Source of the DNA: Magnetofaba australis IT-1
Lineage (GTDB): Bacteria; Pseudomonadota; Magnetococcia; Magnetococcales; Magnetococcaceae
Direction: 5' to 3'
Length of the DNA stretch: 64,000 bases
Assembly (NCBI RefSeq): GCF_002109495.1
Contig: NZ_LVJN01000015.1
Location: forward strand, 124,001 to 188,000
Under the pieces are notes generated by a model that was given only the letters and a program-made list of their open reading frames with translations, had not been told where the DNA came from and ran no database searches. A program made the translations under genes and the position numbers. The stretch's first letter is position 1. Each line of letters opens with the position of its first letter. Below, one piece after another: positions 1 to 7,982 of the stretch.

Positions 1-2
1 AG

Positions 3-446
3 CGCATTGCCCACACCCTCAAAGGGTTGTTGGGCAGCATCGGCGCCGAGGCGTTGCAGACGCAGGCGTTGGCGCTGGAGAAAGGCGCTGAGAAGCAGGT
101 GGAGAGCGTGGCGCTGACGCAGCAGATCGATGCCCTGACTGCGCCGCTACAGACGCTGTTTACCGCCGTTGCGCAGCTCACCGGCGACGGCGCCACGGAG
201 CCCGCAACAGCGCCCCTGTGGAGCGAAGCGGACGCCGAGAAGCTGGCGATGCATCTGACGGCGCTGCGCGAAGGATTGGAGAAACGGCGTCCAGCGGCCT
301 GTCGCGAGCCGTTGGCGGCGCTCAAAGAGTGGTCCTATCCCGAGGAGGTCGCCGCAGAGATGGCCGAGTTGATCGCCCTGGCGGGCAAGTACCGTTTCAA
401 GCAGGCGCTGGATGCGTTGGATGCGCTGGAGGCCAAACGCGCTTAA
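3..446 (+). CDS. Histidine phosphotransfer (HPt) domain, C-terminal part of a hybrid sensor kinase (5' end outside window)
   Basis: The reading frame is open from base 3 to a TAA at 444-446 and begins inside a motif RIAHTLKGLLGSIGA, the classic HPt signature. The phospho-accepting His is codon 12-14. HPt domains pass phosphate between receiver domains in multistep phosphorelays, most often as the last domain of a BarA-type membrane sensor kinase. The rest is helical and rich in Ala, Leu and Glu, as expected of the four-helix HPt bundle and its C-terminal helices. An internal ATG at 27 lies after the His codon, so it is not the true start. Whether this is a hybrid kinase or a stand-alone HPt protein cannot be told from the fragment. 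Confidence 0.75.
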   Translation, partial: RIAHTLKGLLGSIGAEALQTQALALEKGAEKQVESVALTQQIDALTAPLQTLFTAVAQLTGDGATEPATAPLWSEADAEKLAMHLTALREGLEKRRPAACREPLAALKEWSYPEEVAAEMAELIALAGKYRFKQALDALDALEAKRA

Positions 447-518
447 CAGCGCAGGCCATTGGGCGTAGAGTGAAATCGTGCGCGCCATTGCGCTCGCGGC
501 ATGTTGGGAGGGCAGAGG

Positions 519-1016
519 ATGGATACGGCGCATTATCGCCTGATGGCCCGTTATAACCGCTGGATGAATCACTCAATTTATACCGCAGCCAAAGGGCTCA
601 GCGATGGCCAGCGCCGGGCGCAGATGGGGGCCTACTTCGGCTCGCTGCACAATACGTTGGGCCACCTGCTCAAAACCGACCGCGCCTGGATGGGACGCTT
701 TGTGGGTCATGATGACAACGCCTGGCAGGCGATGGATACGGAGAATTGGGAGTTCAACCGCTTGTGGTCGGCGCGCAAGGCCGACGACGCCAAAATCGTT
801 TCCTGGGCGGAGAGCCTTAACCCCAACTGGTTGGAGCAGGAGTTTACCTTCTTCAGCCCCACCTATCAGCGCGAGTTCACCCACCCCTGGTGGGTGTTGG
901 TGGCGCAATTCTTCAACCATCAGACTCACCATCGCGGGCAGGCCCACGCGCTGCTTACGCGCATGGGCGTGGATCCCGGGGTGACCGACATCCCCTTGCT
1001 GCCGGACGGCTATTGA
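519..1016 (+). CDS. DinB family protein
   Basis: A 165-residue protein of the DinB/YfiT four-helix-bundle superfamily, usual family length. The metal-binding His residues are visible: one in the helix HNTLGHLLKTDRAWMG and a pair in HQTHHRGQ near the C-terminus. Family members bind divalent metal and include thiol-dependent transferases and DNA-damage-induced proteins; the substrate cannot be predicted. The start at 519 is preferred over an in-frame ATG at 501 because a GGAGGG ribosome site lies between them. A strong terminator follows. Confidence 0.8.
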   Translation: MDTAHYRLMARYNRWMNHSIYTAAKGLSDGQRRAQMGAYFGSLHNTLGHLLKTDRAWMGRFVGHDDNAWQAMDTENWEFNRLWSARKADDAKIVSWAESLNPNWLEQEFTFFSPTYQREFTHPWWVLVAQFFNHQTHHRGQAHALLTRMGVDPGVTDIPLLPDGY

Positions 1017-1043
1017 TTCCGCGCGCCAAGGCTTGCCCATAAC

Positions 1044-1079
1044 AAAAAGGCCGGGCTCCCGAGGGAGTCCGGCCTTTTT
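1044..1079. terminator. Bidirectional rho-independent terminator
   Basis: A GC-rich hairpin (GGCCGGGCTCCC paired with GGGAGTCCGGCC, with one mismatch and a short loop) is flanked by AAAAA on the left and TTTTT on the right, so it has a U-tract in both directions. It sits between the convergent dinB-like gene and the SPOR lipoprotein gene and should serve both. Confidence 0.85.
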
Positions 1080-1099
1080 GATTCCGCGTCGCGCCGGGG

Positions 1100-2056
1100 C
1101 TACAGACGCTTGGCGATGATGTCGCCGCTCTTCATGCCTTTATTGCGCAGCACCCGCGCGGCCCACTCGGCCTCCACCTTGTAGGGGAAGGGGCCGGCGT
1201 GGACGCGCTGGTAGATGCGATGGTCCACTCGTGCGGCGTAGTGCTTGACCGGGATATCCAACTGGCGAATCCGCGCGGCCAAACGCTCGGCGTTCTCACT
1301 CATCAGGAAGCTGCCCACCTCGACAAAATAGCGTTTGGGCCCATGGCTCTCCTGTTGGCGGCTCTTGGCGGCTGAGGCGACTTGGGGCGACGCCGGGCGC
1401 TTGCTGGGCGCGCGGGTGTGGGTCGAGGTCGCCGGCATTTCGCTGGAGAGCGGGAAATCGCGCAGCATGCTATCGGTTTCGCTCAAATAGGGATCCGGGG
1501 TCTGCAGAGCGCGTGCAGGCGCTTCAGCCTGCGCAGATGCAGGGGTCGGCAGCGGCGGCGGCTCGGCCTTGGCGATCTGACGCGGGGTGTAAGTGAGATC
1601 CAGATCATCATCCCGGCGCACGCTGGCGGGCGTGCCGGAGAGCTGAATCGGCAGGCCGTAGCCTCGATTGGCGTCGATCAGGTCGGCGTCCTTGTCTTCC
1701 GCTTGCGCCATGGGGGCGGGTTCGGCTTCGTCGTTGTTTGTTGCGCTGTCCAGCGCGGGCGGTTCTGGCAGAGCGCGTTCGGGTTGGCGCTGGGCGACCT
1801 CCTCAATGGGCTCGCCCACGGCGCTGGGAGCGCGCTGCACGCCGACATCGCCCGCCGGTTCGCTCAAGCCAACGGTCAGTTCCGGCTTGGTCTGCTCATC
1901 GTTGAGCACGATCTCCTGCGCCGTGGCGTCTGCTGGCGCAGCGTAGTAAACCGGCAGCTCCTTGATGGGAGATTGACAGGCGCTGAGCAGCATCAGGGAC
2001 GCCGCGCACAGGCTCAAGGAGGGGATGGGCCTCGAAAGAATCTGGGAGATGGACAT
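1100..2056 (-). CDS. SPOR-domain lipoprotein
   Basis: 318 residues. The N-terminus is a lipoprotein signal with lipobox LLSAC around residues 24-28. A long Pro/Ala/Glu-rich, probably disordered linker follows. The last ~75 residues form a SPOR domain (RYFVEVGSF at its start, YQRVHAGPFP later), a fold that binds denuded septal peptidoglycan. The architecture resembles RlpA C-termini and FtsN-like proteins, but there is no double-psi barrel, so a plain SPOR lipoprotein is the safest name. It probably acts in the periplasm at the outer or inner membrane during cell-wall remodelling. Confidence 0.8.
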   Translation of the reverse strand: MSISQILSRPIPSLSLCAASLMLLSACQSPIKELPVYYAAPADATAQEIVLNDEQTKPELTVGLSEPAGDVGVQRAPSAVGEPIEEVAQRQPERALPEPPALDSATNNDEAEPAPMAQAEDKDADLIDANRGYGLPIQLSGTPASVRRDDDLDLTYTPRQIAKAEPPPLPTPASAQAEAPARALQTPDPYLSETDSMLRDFPLSSEMPATSTHTRAPSKRPASPQVASAAKSRQQESHGPKRYFVEVGSFLMSENAERLAARIRQLDIPVKHYAARVDHRIYQRVHAGPFPYKVEAEWAARVLRNKGMKSGDIIAKRL

Positions 2057-2110
2057 GGTTTCCGCCTCAGGTTTGGATTTGCCGACGGCCAGAGGGCGTG
2101 TTCCCCACCC

Positions 2111-2139
2111 TTGCCAAGATTGCCGGGATTCCGTTTAAT
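2111..2139 (+). promoter_or_regulatory. Possible sigma70-type promoter of the small lipoprotein gene
   Basis: TTGCCA at 2111-2116 and TTTAAT at 2134-2139 are separated by 17 bases, in the gap between two divergent lipoprotein genes and 83 bases before the start at 2223. Each box has one or two mismatches to consensus, so this is a plausible but unproven promoter. Confidence 0.4.
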
Positions 2140-2222
2140 GGACTACTTGTTCCGCCGAACAGCTTGTGGCGACGAAACCCTAAAACAAGAACCATACCAG
2201 TTTGCCTGGAAGCGTCCTGACC

Positions 2223-2630
2223 ATGAACTCACTGCGTCCCGTTTTGCCCCGTACTCTCCTGCTCTGGTCGTCGCTGACGGCGCTGCTGTTTTTGAGCGCC
2301 TGCAGCACCATGGAGATCGCCACCAACGTTGCGCTTTCGGACCCCTCGCGCCGACTGCCCGCCACCCACAGCGTGATGCTGCTGGAGAAGGAGCCGCAGC
2401 GCGCCTTTGAGTACGTGGGGCGCTTGGAAACCCGCGGCTCTGAGGAGACCACCGACGTGGAGCTGCTGGAGAGCATGCGCGCCAAGGCCGCTGAAATCGG
2501 CGCCCACGCCATCATCCCCGACCCCACCAGCAAGCGCGTATTGGTGGGGGAGGAGTCGCTCATGGGGCCCACCTATTTCCGCATGTTGCGCGGGCGCGCC
2601 ATCCGCTATCTGACCGACGCGGGCAACTGA
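2223..2630 (+). CDS. Small lipoprotein of unknown function
   Basis: About 135 residues. The start MNSLRPVLPRTLLLW begins a lipoprotein signal peptide whose lipobox is LSAC. The mature part is short and contains a stretch (ALLESMRAKAAEIGAHA-like, here ESMRAKAAEIGAHAII) typical of small periplasmic proteins in which a helix is followed by a beta-strand. I do not recognise a named family. An in-frame ATG seven codons upstream is less likely because it would add a polar extension before the signal peptide. Confidence 0.65.
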   Translation: MNSLRPVLPRTLLLWSSLTALLFLSACSTMEIATNVALSDPSRRLPATHSVMLLEKEPQRAFEYVGRLETRGSEETTDVELLESMRAKAAEIGAHAIIPDPTSKRVLVGEESLMGPTYFRMLRGRAIRYLTDAGN

Positions 2631-2652
2631 GCCCTACGGCCCTGGTGGAGCC

Positions 2653-3165
2653 ATGAGCGCATCGCGACGCGGCGGGCCGCACAGCCCACAGGCGTTGGGC
2701 TCGTTGGTGGAGCGCATCGCCGCGCCATTGCTGGAGCGGCCCACCGCGCGGGCGCATATTCTGTGGCGTCACTGGCATCGCGCCATTACGCCTCACATCG
2801 CCCGCCACACCGAGCCGGTGCGCCTCTCCGATGGGGTGCTCACGGTGCGCGTGGACTCGCCCAGTTGGCTGCAGGAGCTCACCTTCCTTAAGCCCGACAT
2901 CATCGCCCGCTTGAACGACGCCATGCCGGATGCCCGGGTGCGTGATATTCGCTTTACCCAAGGGACGTTAAAGCGTCGCCAACTGGCTGGGCGCGAGACC
3001 CCGTTCAAACAGCCGCTGCCCCCCGCCACCGCCGCCGAGCGCGAGGCGGTGGAGCAGATTGTGGCCAAGCTCCCCGCCGGGCGTTTGCGCACCGTTCTGA
3101 GCCGACTTTTTCTCAAGCACATGCAGCGTCAGCGGCGTCCTGAACTCCCCGCGAAAAAAAAATAG
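2653..3165 (+). CDS. dciA: DciA-like (DUF721) protein
   Basis: 170 residues with the DUF721 core: a helix containing LWRHWHRAI, then HTEPVRLSDGVLTVRVDS and SWLQELTFLKPDIIARLN. DciA proteins load or operate the replicative helicase in bacteria without DnaC or DnaI. The N-terminus is basic and the C-terminus ends in a lysine run encoded by nine consecutive A bases, a possible slippage site that would matter little because the stop follows at once. It lies 22 bases after the small lipoprotein gene with GGTGGAG just upstream, so the two may be co-transcribed. Confidence 0.75.
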   Translation: MSASRRGGPHSPQALGSLVERIAAPLLERPTARAHILWRHWHRAITPHIARHTEPVRLSDGVLTVRVDSPSWLQELTFLKPDIIARLNDAMPDARVRDIRFTQGTLKRRQLAGRETPFKQPLPPATAAEREAVEQIVAKLPAGRLRTVLSRLFLKHMQRQRRPELPAKKK

Positions 3166-3190
3166 AATCCCACGTTATCCGGCGTCCGGA

Positions 3191-3871
3191 TTAGAGAATT
3201 TCCCCTGCGTTTATGATCATTTGCACATTCTTGTCGGCAGAAAACTCCACCTGCAGCCAGCGTGGCGCGGGATCTTTTTGCCCCCCGCCCTGCAAAGGGG
3301 TGAGGAGGCGGGCGCCGAGTCCGACCTGCTGCAGCCGATCCAGCAACTCCGCGCGGCGCTCCCAGCGTATGATGATGCAGCCGGCGCCATCGGCTTTGAG
3401 CAGCGTACGGGCGGCGGCGAGGAAGTCGCCCAGGTCGCCATGGAGTTCGCGCCGCGCCGCATCCCGCGTTGGGTCGGCACAGGGGCGCGCCGCCTGGGCG
3501 GCGAAGTAGGGGGGGTTGAGCAACACGCCATCGTATGCGCCAGGAGTCATCTCCGGCGGCAAGCGGCGCACGTCGCCGGACACAATGCGCAGGCGCGGCG
3601 CAAGAGCCGCTGCCTGGACGCGTTGCCGCGCCAGCGCCGCCAACGCCGATTGGATCTCCAGCGCGTCGATGTGCGCCCGGGGCAGCTGCTGCGCCAGCGC
3701 CAGACTCAGATCTCCGGCGCCGCAGCCCAACTCCGCCAGAACCGGCGCGTCGGCCTCAGCCCAGCGCGCCGCGCCCCACGCCGCCAGCCGCAGCGCCTCG
3801 GCGGTCCCCACCACCGCCCGATGCGTCATCTCTTCAAGCCTGTAAAAACAGCGTTCGCGGACCCCTGACAA
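3191..3871 (-). CDS. tRNA1(Val) adenine-N6 methyltransferase-like protein (TrmN6/YfiC type)
   Basis: 226 residues, a class I SAM methyltransferase. Motif I is LAELGCGAGDLSLALAQ, the acidic residue of motif II is in DALEIQ, and the catalytic motif LLNPPYF marks an enzyme methylating an exocyclic amino group such as adenine N6. Length and order match TrmN6, which modifies A37 of tRNA1(Val). RNA-guanine or protein-glutamine methyltransferases share NPPY, so the substrate is an inference. A downstream in-frame ATG (MTHRAVVG) could be the real start. The gene converges on dciA with only 25 bases between stops. Confidence 0.7.
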   Translation of the reverse strand: MSGVRERCFYRLEEMTHRAVVGTAEALRLAAWGAARWAEADAPVLAELGCGAGDLSLALAQQLPRAHIDALEIQSALAALARQRVQAAALAPRLRIVSGDVRRLPPEMTPGAYDGVLLNPPYFAAQAARPCADPTRDAARRELHGDLGDFLAAARTLLKADGAGCIIIRWERRAELLDRLQQVGLGARLLTPLQGGGQKDPAPRWLQVEFSADKNVQMIINAGEIL

Positions 3872-3937
3872 ACGTCGCGCAACACCGTAAGGTGAACGTT
3901 TAAGAGAGCCCTGACCCTCTTGTATGGAAGTCTTCCC

Positions 3938-4774
3938 ATGTCCCTACCCGAACTCCCCATCATGTTGCAGGCGGCCCGTGAGTGCGGTCTGCTGGCGATG
4001 AAATATTTTCGTCACGGCGAAACCGTCGCTGCTGACGCCAATGTGCAGCACAAGGGCGCCGATGATCCTCTGACCCAGGCCGACCTGGAGATCGATCGCC
4101 ATCTACACGAAGTCCTGCTCTCGGCGCGGCCCGATTATGGCTGGCTCTCCGAGGAGACCGTGGACGATCCGGCGCGCATGCAGCGGCGGCGCATCTGGGT
4201 GGTGGATCCCATCGACGGCACCAAGGAGTTTATCCAGGGTCTGCCCCAATTCGCCATCTCCATCGGTCTGGTGGAGGATGGCAAGCCCATCGCCGGGGTG
4301 GTCTACAACCCCGCCGCCGAGGAGATGTTCAGCGCCTCCATCCACGATGCGCCGCTGCTCAATGGTCAACCCATGGCCTGTTCGGCGCGCGCGGAGCTGG
4401 TGGGCGCCAGCTGTCTGGCCAGCCGCTCGGAGACCAAGCGTGGCGAGTGGGACGGCTTCAAAGATGAGTTCCGACTGGAGTTGATGGGCTCCATCGCTTA
4501 TAAACTGGCGCTGGTGGCGTGCGGACGCAACGACATCACCTTCACCCTCACCCCCAAGAGCGAGTGGGATATCTGCGCCGGGGTGGCGCTGGTGCAGGCG
4601 GCGGGCGGCAGCGTGACGCGTAAGGATGGCTCGGAGTTCATCTTCAATGAGCCTGACCCGCGCACCCGCTCGGTGCTGGCGGCGCCCAATCAACTGCACA
4701 CGCCGCTGTTGCAGCGACTGGTGGATACGCCGCTGTCGCCGGATCGGCGCGGCGGCACGCCGCCACCGCGGTGA
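3938..4774 (+). CDS. cysQ: 3'(2'),5'-bisphosphate nucleotidase, CysQ type (inositol monophosphatase family)
   Basis: 278 residues of the Mg-dependent, Li-sensitive phosphatase superfamily. Metal-binding motifs are visible: SEET (motif with the first Glu), DPIDGTKEFIQG (the Asp-Asp pair) and the late SEWDICAG. The KEF extension after DGT is typical of CysQ rather than SuhB. CysQ removes 3'-phosphoadenosine 5'-phosphate made during sulfate assimilation. ATG 3938 is chosen over ATG 3920 because GGAAG at 3924-3928 is then correctly spaced as the ribosome site. The C-terminus is an unusual Arg/Pro/Gly-rich tail. Confidence 0.8.
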   Translation: MSLPELPIMLQAARECGLLAMKYFRHGETVAADANVQHKGADDPLTQADLEIDRHLHEVLLSARPDYGWLSEETVDDPARMQRRRIWVVDPIDGTKEFIQGLPQFAISIGLVEDGKPIAGVVYNPAAEEMFSASIHDAPLLNGQPMACSARAELVGASCLASRSETKRGEWDGFKDEFRLELMGSIAYKLALVACGRNDITFTLTPKSEWDICAGVALVQAAGGSVTRKDGSEFIFNEPDPRTRSVLAAPNQLHTPLLQRLVDTPLSPDRRGGTPPPR

Positions 4775-4817
4775 TTCTGGATTCTCTTGAGTAAAGACCT
4801 CTGTTGGAGAGCGCGCA

Positions 4818-5816
4818 ATGACGCAACGTTATGACGTCTATGGTCTGGGCCACGCCCTGGTGGACATGGTCTATGAAGTGGAGGATGAGTTCCTCAAAGC
4901 CATCGGCGTGGAGAAGGGCCGCATGGAGCTGGTGGACGCCGAGCAGCAGCAGGGGTTGCGCGAGCAACTGGCCATGCGCTCGGCGCTGCGCGCTTGCGGC
5001 GGTTCGGCGGCCAATTCGCTCATCGCGGTGGCCCAGTATGGCGGTAAAGCGTGGCACGCCTGCCGCGTGGCGGGAGATGAGACCGGCCAGTTCTACGCCG
5101 CCGATATGCGCGAGAATGGCGTGATCAATCGCGTGGAGAGCGGCGCGCCGGGCGTGAGCGGACAATGTCTGGTGTTCATCACCCCCGACGCCGAGCGCAC
5201 CATGTGCACCTTCCTGGGCGAGTCGGCCAACTTCTCCTCCGCCGACCTGGACGAAGCCGAGTTGGCCGCCGCCCAGTATGTCTATGTGGAGGGCTATCTG
5301 GTCACCGGCCCCGACGCCCTGCAAGCCGCTCTGGACGCCCTGGCCATGGCGCGCAAGCACGGGGTGAAGAGCGCTTTTACCTTCTCCGACGCCAATATCG
5401 TCAAGTTCTTCCGCGAGGCGTTTGGCAAGTTGCTGGATCCGGCCCCGGTGGATCTGATCTTCGCCAATGAGGACGAAGCCAAGGAGTTCGCCGAAACCGA
5501 CGATATCGAAGCGGCCAAAGCGGCGCTGAAACAGCACTGCCGCGCCTTCGCCGTGACCCGCGGCGCCGATGGCGTCGATCTGTGGGATGGCGAGAACGAT
5601 CTGCATGTGCCCGGCAAACCGGCCAAGGCCATCGACACCAATGGCGCGGGGGATCTGTTCGCCGGGTCGTTCCTGTACGGGATCACCCAGGGGTGGGATT
5701 TCGCACGCGCCGCGCGGTTGGCCAACGCCGCCTGCGCCGAGCTGGTGACCCAATACGGCGCGCGCTTGAGCGCCGAGCAGGCGCAGCGCATCCTCGCCGC
5801 CCAAGGCAAAGGGTAA
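4818..5816 (+). CDS. PfkB-family sugar/nucleoside kinase, probably adenosine kinase-like
   Basis: 332 residues with the ribokinase fold. The N-terminal YDVYGLGHALVDMVYEVE and CGGSAANSL correspond to PfkB signature 1 and the substrate-binding Gly pair; DTNGAGDLFAGSFLYGI is signature 2 with the catalytic Asp of the anion hole. The overall pattern is that of bacterial adenosine kinase-like proteins, which phosphorylate purine nucleosides or sugars with ATP. The exact substrate is uncertain. GGAGA precedes the start by eight bases. The stop lies only a few bases before the thiE start, so the two are probably co-transcribed. Confidence 0.75.
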   Translation: MTQRYDVYGLGHALVDMVYEVEDEFLKAIGVEKGRMELVDAEQQQGLREQLAMRSALRACGGSAANSLIAVAQYGGKAWHACRVAGDETGQFYAADMRENGVINRVESGAPGVSGQCLVFITPDAERTMCTFLGESANFSSADLDEAELAAAQYVYVEGYLVTGPDALQAALDALAMARKHGVKSAFTFSDANIVKFFREAFGKLLDPAPVDLIFANEDEAKEFAETDDIEAAKAALKQHCRAFAVTRGADGVDLWDGENDLHVPGKPAKAIDTNGAGDLFAGSFLYGITQGWDFARAARLANAACAELVTQYGARLSAEQAQRILAAQGKG

Positions 5817-5824
5817 GCGACGCC

Positions 5825-6478
5825 GTGGACGCCCGCGCGGTTATTCGGGGGGTTTATCCCATCATCGACGCCGGCTGGATCGCCCGCAGCGGCTTTGATG
5901 CCGATCCTCGTGAGGTCGCGGCGCAGATGGCGGCGCTGGGCGTCAGCGTGACGCAACTGCGCGGCAAGGGGGATGGCGGCGATTTCCACCGCTTCGCGCA
6001 GCCGTGGATGGCCGCCTTGCGCGCGGCGGCGCCGGGTATTCGCGTCATCGTCAATGACCGCGTGGACATCGCTTTGGCTCTGCAGGCGGATGGGGTCCAC
6101 GTGGGGCAGAGCGATCTGCCGGTAGCGGTGGCGCGCCAATTGATGGGGCCGGGCAAACTGGTGGGAACCTCCACCCACACTCCTGAGGAGATTGCCGCCG
6201 CCCAGGCCGATGGCGTGGACTCCGCCGGGTTTGGACCGATCTACGCCCCCGGGGCCAAAGACGACCCCTATCCGGTCAATCAAGGGTTGCACAAATTGCG
6301 TGACGCCGTGACGCTGGCTGGGGATCTGCCGCTCACCGCCATTGGCGGTATCACGCTGCAAACGTTACCGGATATCGCCGCTACCGGCGTGGCGTCGGCG
6401 GCCATGATCAGCGATCTGTGGCGTGACGACTGGGCCGGGCGTCTGGCCCAGGCGACGCGGTTGTGGGCGCAGGCTTGA
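5825..6478 (+). CDS. thiE: Thiamine phosphate synthase
   Basis: 217 residues, a TIM-barrel ThiE. The motif VIVNDRVDIALALQADGVH followed by VGQSDLP holds the pyrophosphate- and Mg-binding residues; GTSTHT and GPIYAP mark later strands, and TAIGGIT is the conserved phosphate-binding Gly loop. ThiE couples the pyrimidine pyrophosphate to the thiazole phosphate to make thiamine phosphate. GTG at 5825 is chosen because the frame upstream only overlaps the kinase gene and the protein then has the usual family length. No other thiamine genes are in the window. Confidence 0.8.
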   Translation: MDARAVIRGVYPIIDAGWIARSGFDADPREVAAQMAALGVSVTQLRGKGDGGDFHRFAQPWMAALRAAAPGIRVIVNDRVDIALALQADGVHVGQSDLPVAVARQLMGPGKLVGTSTHTPEEIAAAQADGVDSAGFGPIYAPGAKDDPYPVNQGLHKLRDAVTLAGDLPLTAIGGITLQTLPDIAATGVASAAMISDLWRDDWAGRLAQATRLWAQA

Positions 6479-6509
6479 AACTCCAGACGATGGCGCATGA
6501 GGGGCGGGG

Positions 6510-7124
6510 ATGATCCATCAGCGGTTTAAAAATCTTTATCAAATGCTCCTAATGCCGCTCTCCCAGGCGCTGATGCCGGTGTTCCGCTGGCGGGTGCGCA
6601 GCGCTTATGCCAATCGACGCGGCCTGCAGCTCGGGTGTGGGCCGAAGTATCTGGAAGATTTTATTAATTTTGATATCAATTTCCAGCACAGAACCGACTT
6701 TGTGATGGATCTGCGCGCCGGACTGCCGGTGCCCGATTGCTCGGTGGAGGTGGTCTACTCCAGCCACATGCTGGAACATCTCTATGTGGATGAAGCGATC
6801 ACGTTGCTCAAACAGGTGCGGCGGACGCTCAAACCGGGCGGCTACATGCGTTTGACCTTGCCCGATTTCAATCATGCGTTGAAGGTGGCGCGTGGGGAGA
6901 TTGGCTGTGACTATCCACGGCGCTTCGGAACGCCCATCGGACAGGCCATCAACTATCTGTTCTGCGACGGGCAGCACAAGTATGCCTACGATTTCGACAT
7001 GTTGCAGGAAATAGCCGTTCAGGCCGGGTTTTCGCGCATTGAGCGGGCCGAACTCAATTCTGATCCGCAAGTGCCAGGGCTCAATGAGACGCCGGATAGT
7101 TTTAGCGCGCGTCTCTATCCGTAA
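6510..7124 (+). CDS. SAM-dependent methyltransferase (Methyltransf_11-like)
   Basis: 204 residues. The SAM-binding loop is LQLGCGPKYLEDFINFDIN, followed by a helix-strand containing YSSHMLEHLY and the post-motif LKQVRRTLKPGGYMRL. This subfamily is common in polysaccharide and lipopolysaccharide clusters, where members methylate sugars or lipid heads, which fits the nucleotide-sugar genes that follow. The N-terminus has a hydrophobic stretch that may contact membrane. Substrate unknown. Confidence 0.75.
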   Translation: MIHQRFKNLYQMLLMPLSQALMPVFRWRVRSAYANRRGLQLGCGPKYLEDFINFDINFQHRTDFVMDLRAGLPVPDCSVEVVYSSHMLEHLYVDEAITLLKQVRRTLKPGGYMRLTLPDFNHALKVARGEIGCDYPRRFGTPIGQAINYLFCDGQHKYAYDFDMLQEIAVQAGFSRIERAELNSDPQVPGLNETPDSFSARLYP

Positions 7125-7145
7125 GGCGATTGCGCCCGCCCCCCA

Positions 7146-7174
7146 TTGAGCCAATCCGCGCGCGCCTCTATAGT
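7146..7174 (+). promoter_or_regulatory. Predicted sigma70-type promoter for the nucleotidyltransferase-epimerase pair
   Basis: TTGAGC at 7146-7151 and TATAGT at 7169-7174 have the ideal 17-base spacing and lie 47 bases before the start codon at 7221. AGGAG at 7204-7208 is the ribosome site. It lies in a true gene gap. Confidence 0.55.
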
Positions 7175-7220
7175 GGGCGGGATTGTGCCCTCTTTTTGTC
7201 AGTAGGAGCCCCGCCAGCCC

Positions 7221-7982
7221 ATGAGCGCCGCGCGTGACGCCATCCTCAGCCAAATCCCCGTGGTGATCCTCTGCGGCGGCTCCGGCGTGCGCCTGCGTCC
7301 CCTCACCGACACCGCCCCCAAAGGGATGGTGCCGGTGCATGGTCGGCCCATGCTGGACCATGTGGTGGACTTCTATCGCGACCACGGCGCCCGCGACATC
7401 ACTCTGTGCACTGGCTATCGCGGCGATGTGATCCGCGATCACTACGCTATGCCGCCTGAGGGGATTACGCTGAATTTCTCCGATGCGGGCGAATCCGCCA
7501 GCATGCTGCAACGGCTGTGGGCGGCGCGGGATCACGCTGGGGAGACCTCCCTGGTGGCCTACTGCGACACCATGATCGATCTGGATATTGGCGCGTTGTT
7601 GGCCAGCCATCGCGACTCAAGCCGCGCCGCCACCATCGTCACCGCCGCCATTCGCAACCCCTTCGGCGTGGTGGACTTTGCCGATGACACGGTGGGCGAT
7701 GGCCACGCCGGACCCGTCTCGGGGTTTCGCGAAAAGCCCACTTTCCACTACTATATCGGCTGTTTCCTGTTCCAACGCCGGGCGTTGGAGTTGATCACCC
7801 CCGAGTTGCTGGCGCTGCCCGACGGCGAAGGGTTGGTGGGATGGCTGCGCGCCCTCATCGATGCCGGGCAACTGCACGGCTTCCGTCATGACGGCTTGCA
7901 GATCACCTTCAACACCGTCTCCGAACATCGCGAGGCGGAACAGGCGCTGGCCCGTTACTACACCTACGCGGAGTCCTCATGA
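7221..7982 (+). CDS. Sugar-phosphate nucleotidyltransferase (cytidylyl/glucose-1-phosphate transferase type)
   Basis: 253 residues. The signature CGGSGVRLRPLTDTAPKGM is the NTP-binding loop of nucleotidyltransferases such as RfbF and RfbA; a later FREKP motif binds the sugar phosphate. The enzyme activates a sugar 1-phosphate to an NDP-sugar. Similarity of the loop to glucose-1-phosphate cytidylyltransferases is suggestive only. The stop overlaps the start of the next gene in ATGA, so the two are translationally coupled and probably make one nucleotide sugar. Confidence 0.8.
   Translation: MSAARDAILSQIPVVILCGGSGVRLRPLTDTAPKGMVPVHGRPMLDHVVDFYRDHGARDITLCTGYRGDVIRDHYAMPPEGITLNFSDAGESASMLQRLWAARDHAGETSLVAYCDTMIDLDIGALLASHRDSSRAATIVTAAIRNPFGVVDFADDTVGDGHAGPVSGFREKPTFHYYIGCFLFQRRALELITPELLALPDGEGLVGWLRALIDAGQLHGFRHDGLQITFNTVSEHREAEQALARYYTYAESS

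Noticed and set aside
1382-2410. 342-codon plus-strand frame over the SPOR lipoprotein gene
   Set aside because: No motif, antisense to a lipoprotein gene with a good lipobox and SPOR domain, and it runs into the start of another lipoprotein gene.
4644-5804. Long open frame antisense to the PfkB kinase gene
   Set aside because: It is a GC-rich shadow, rich in Gly/His/Arg with no family motif, opposite a gene with clear kinase signatures.
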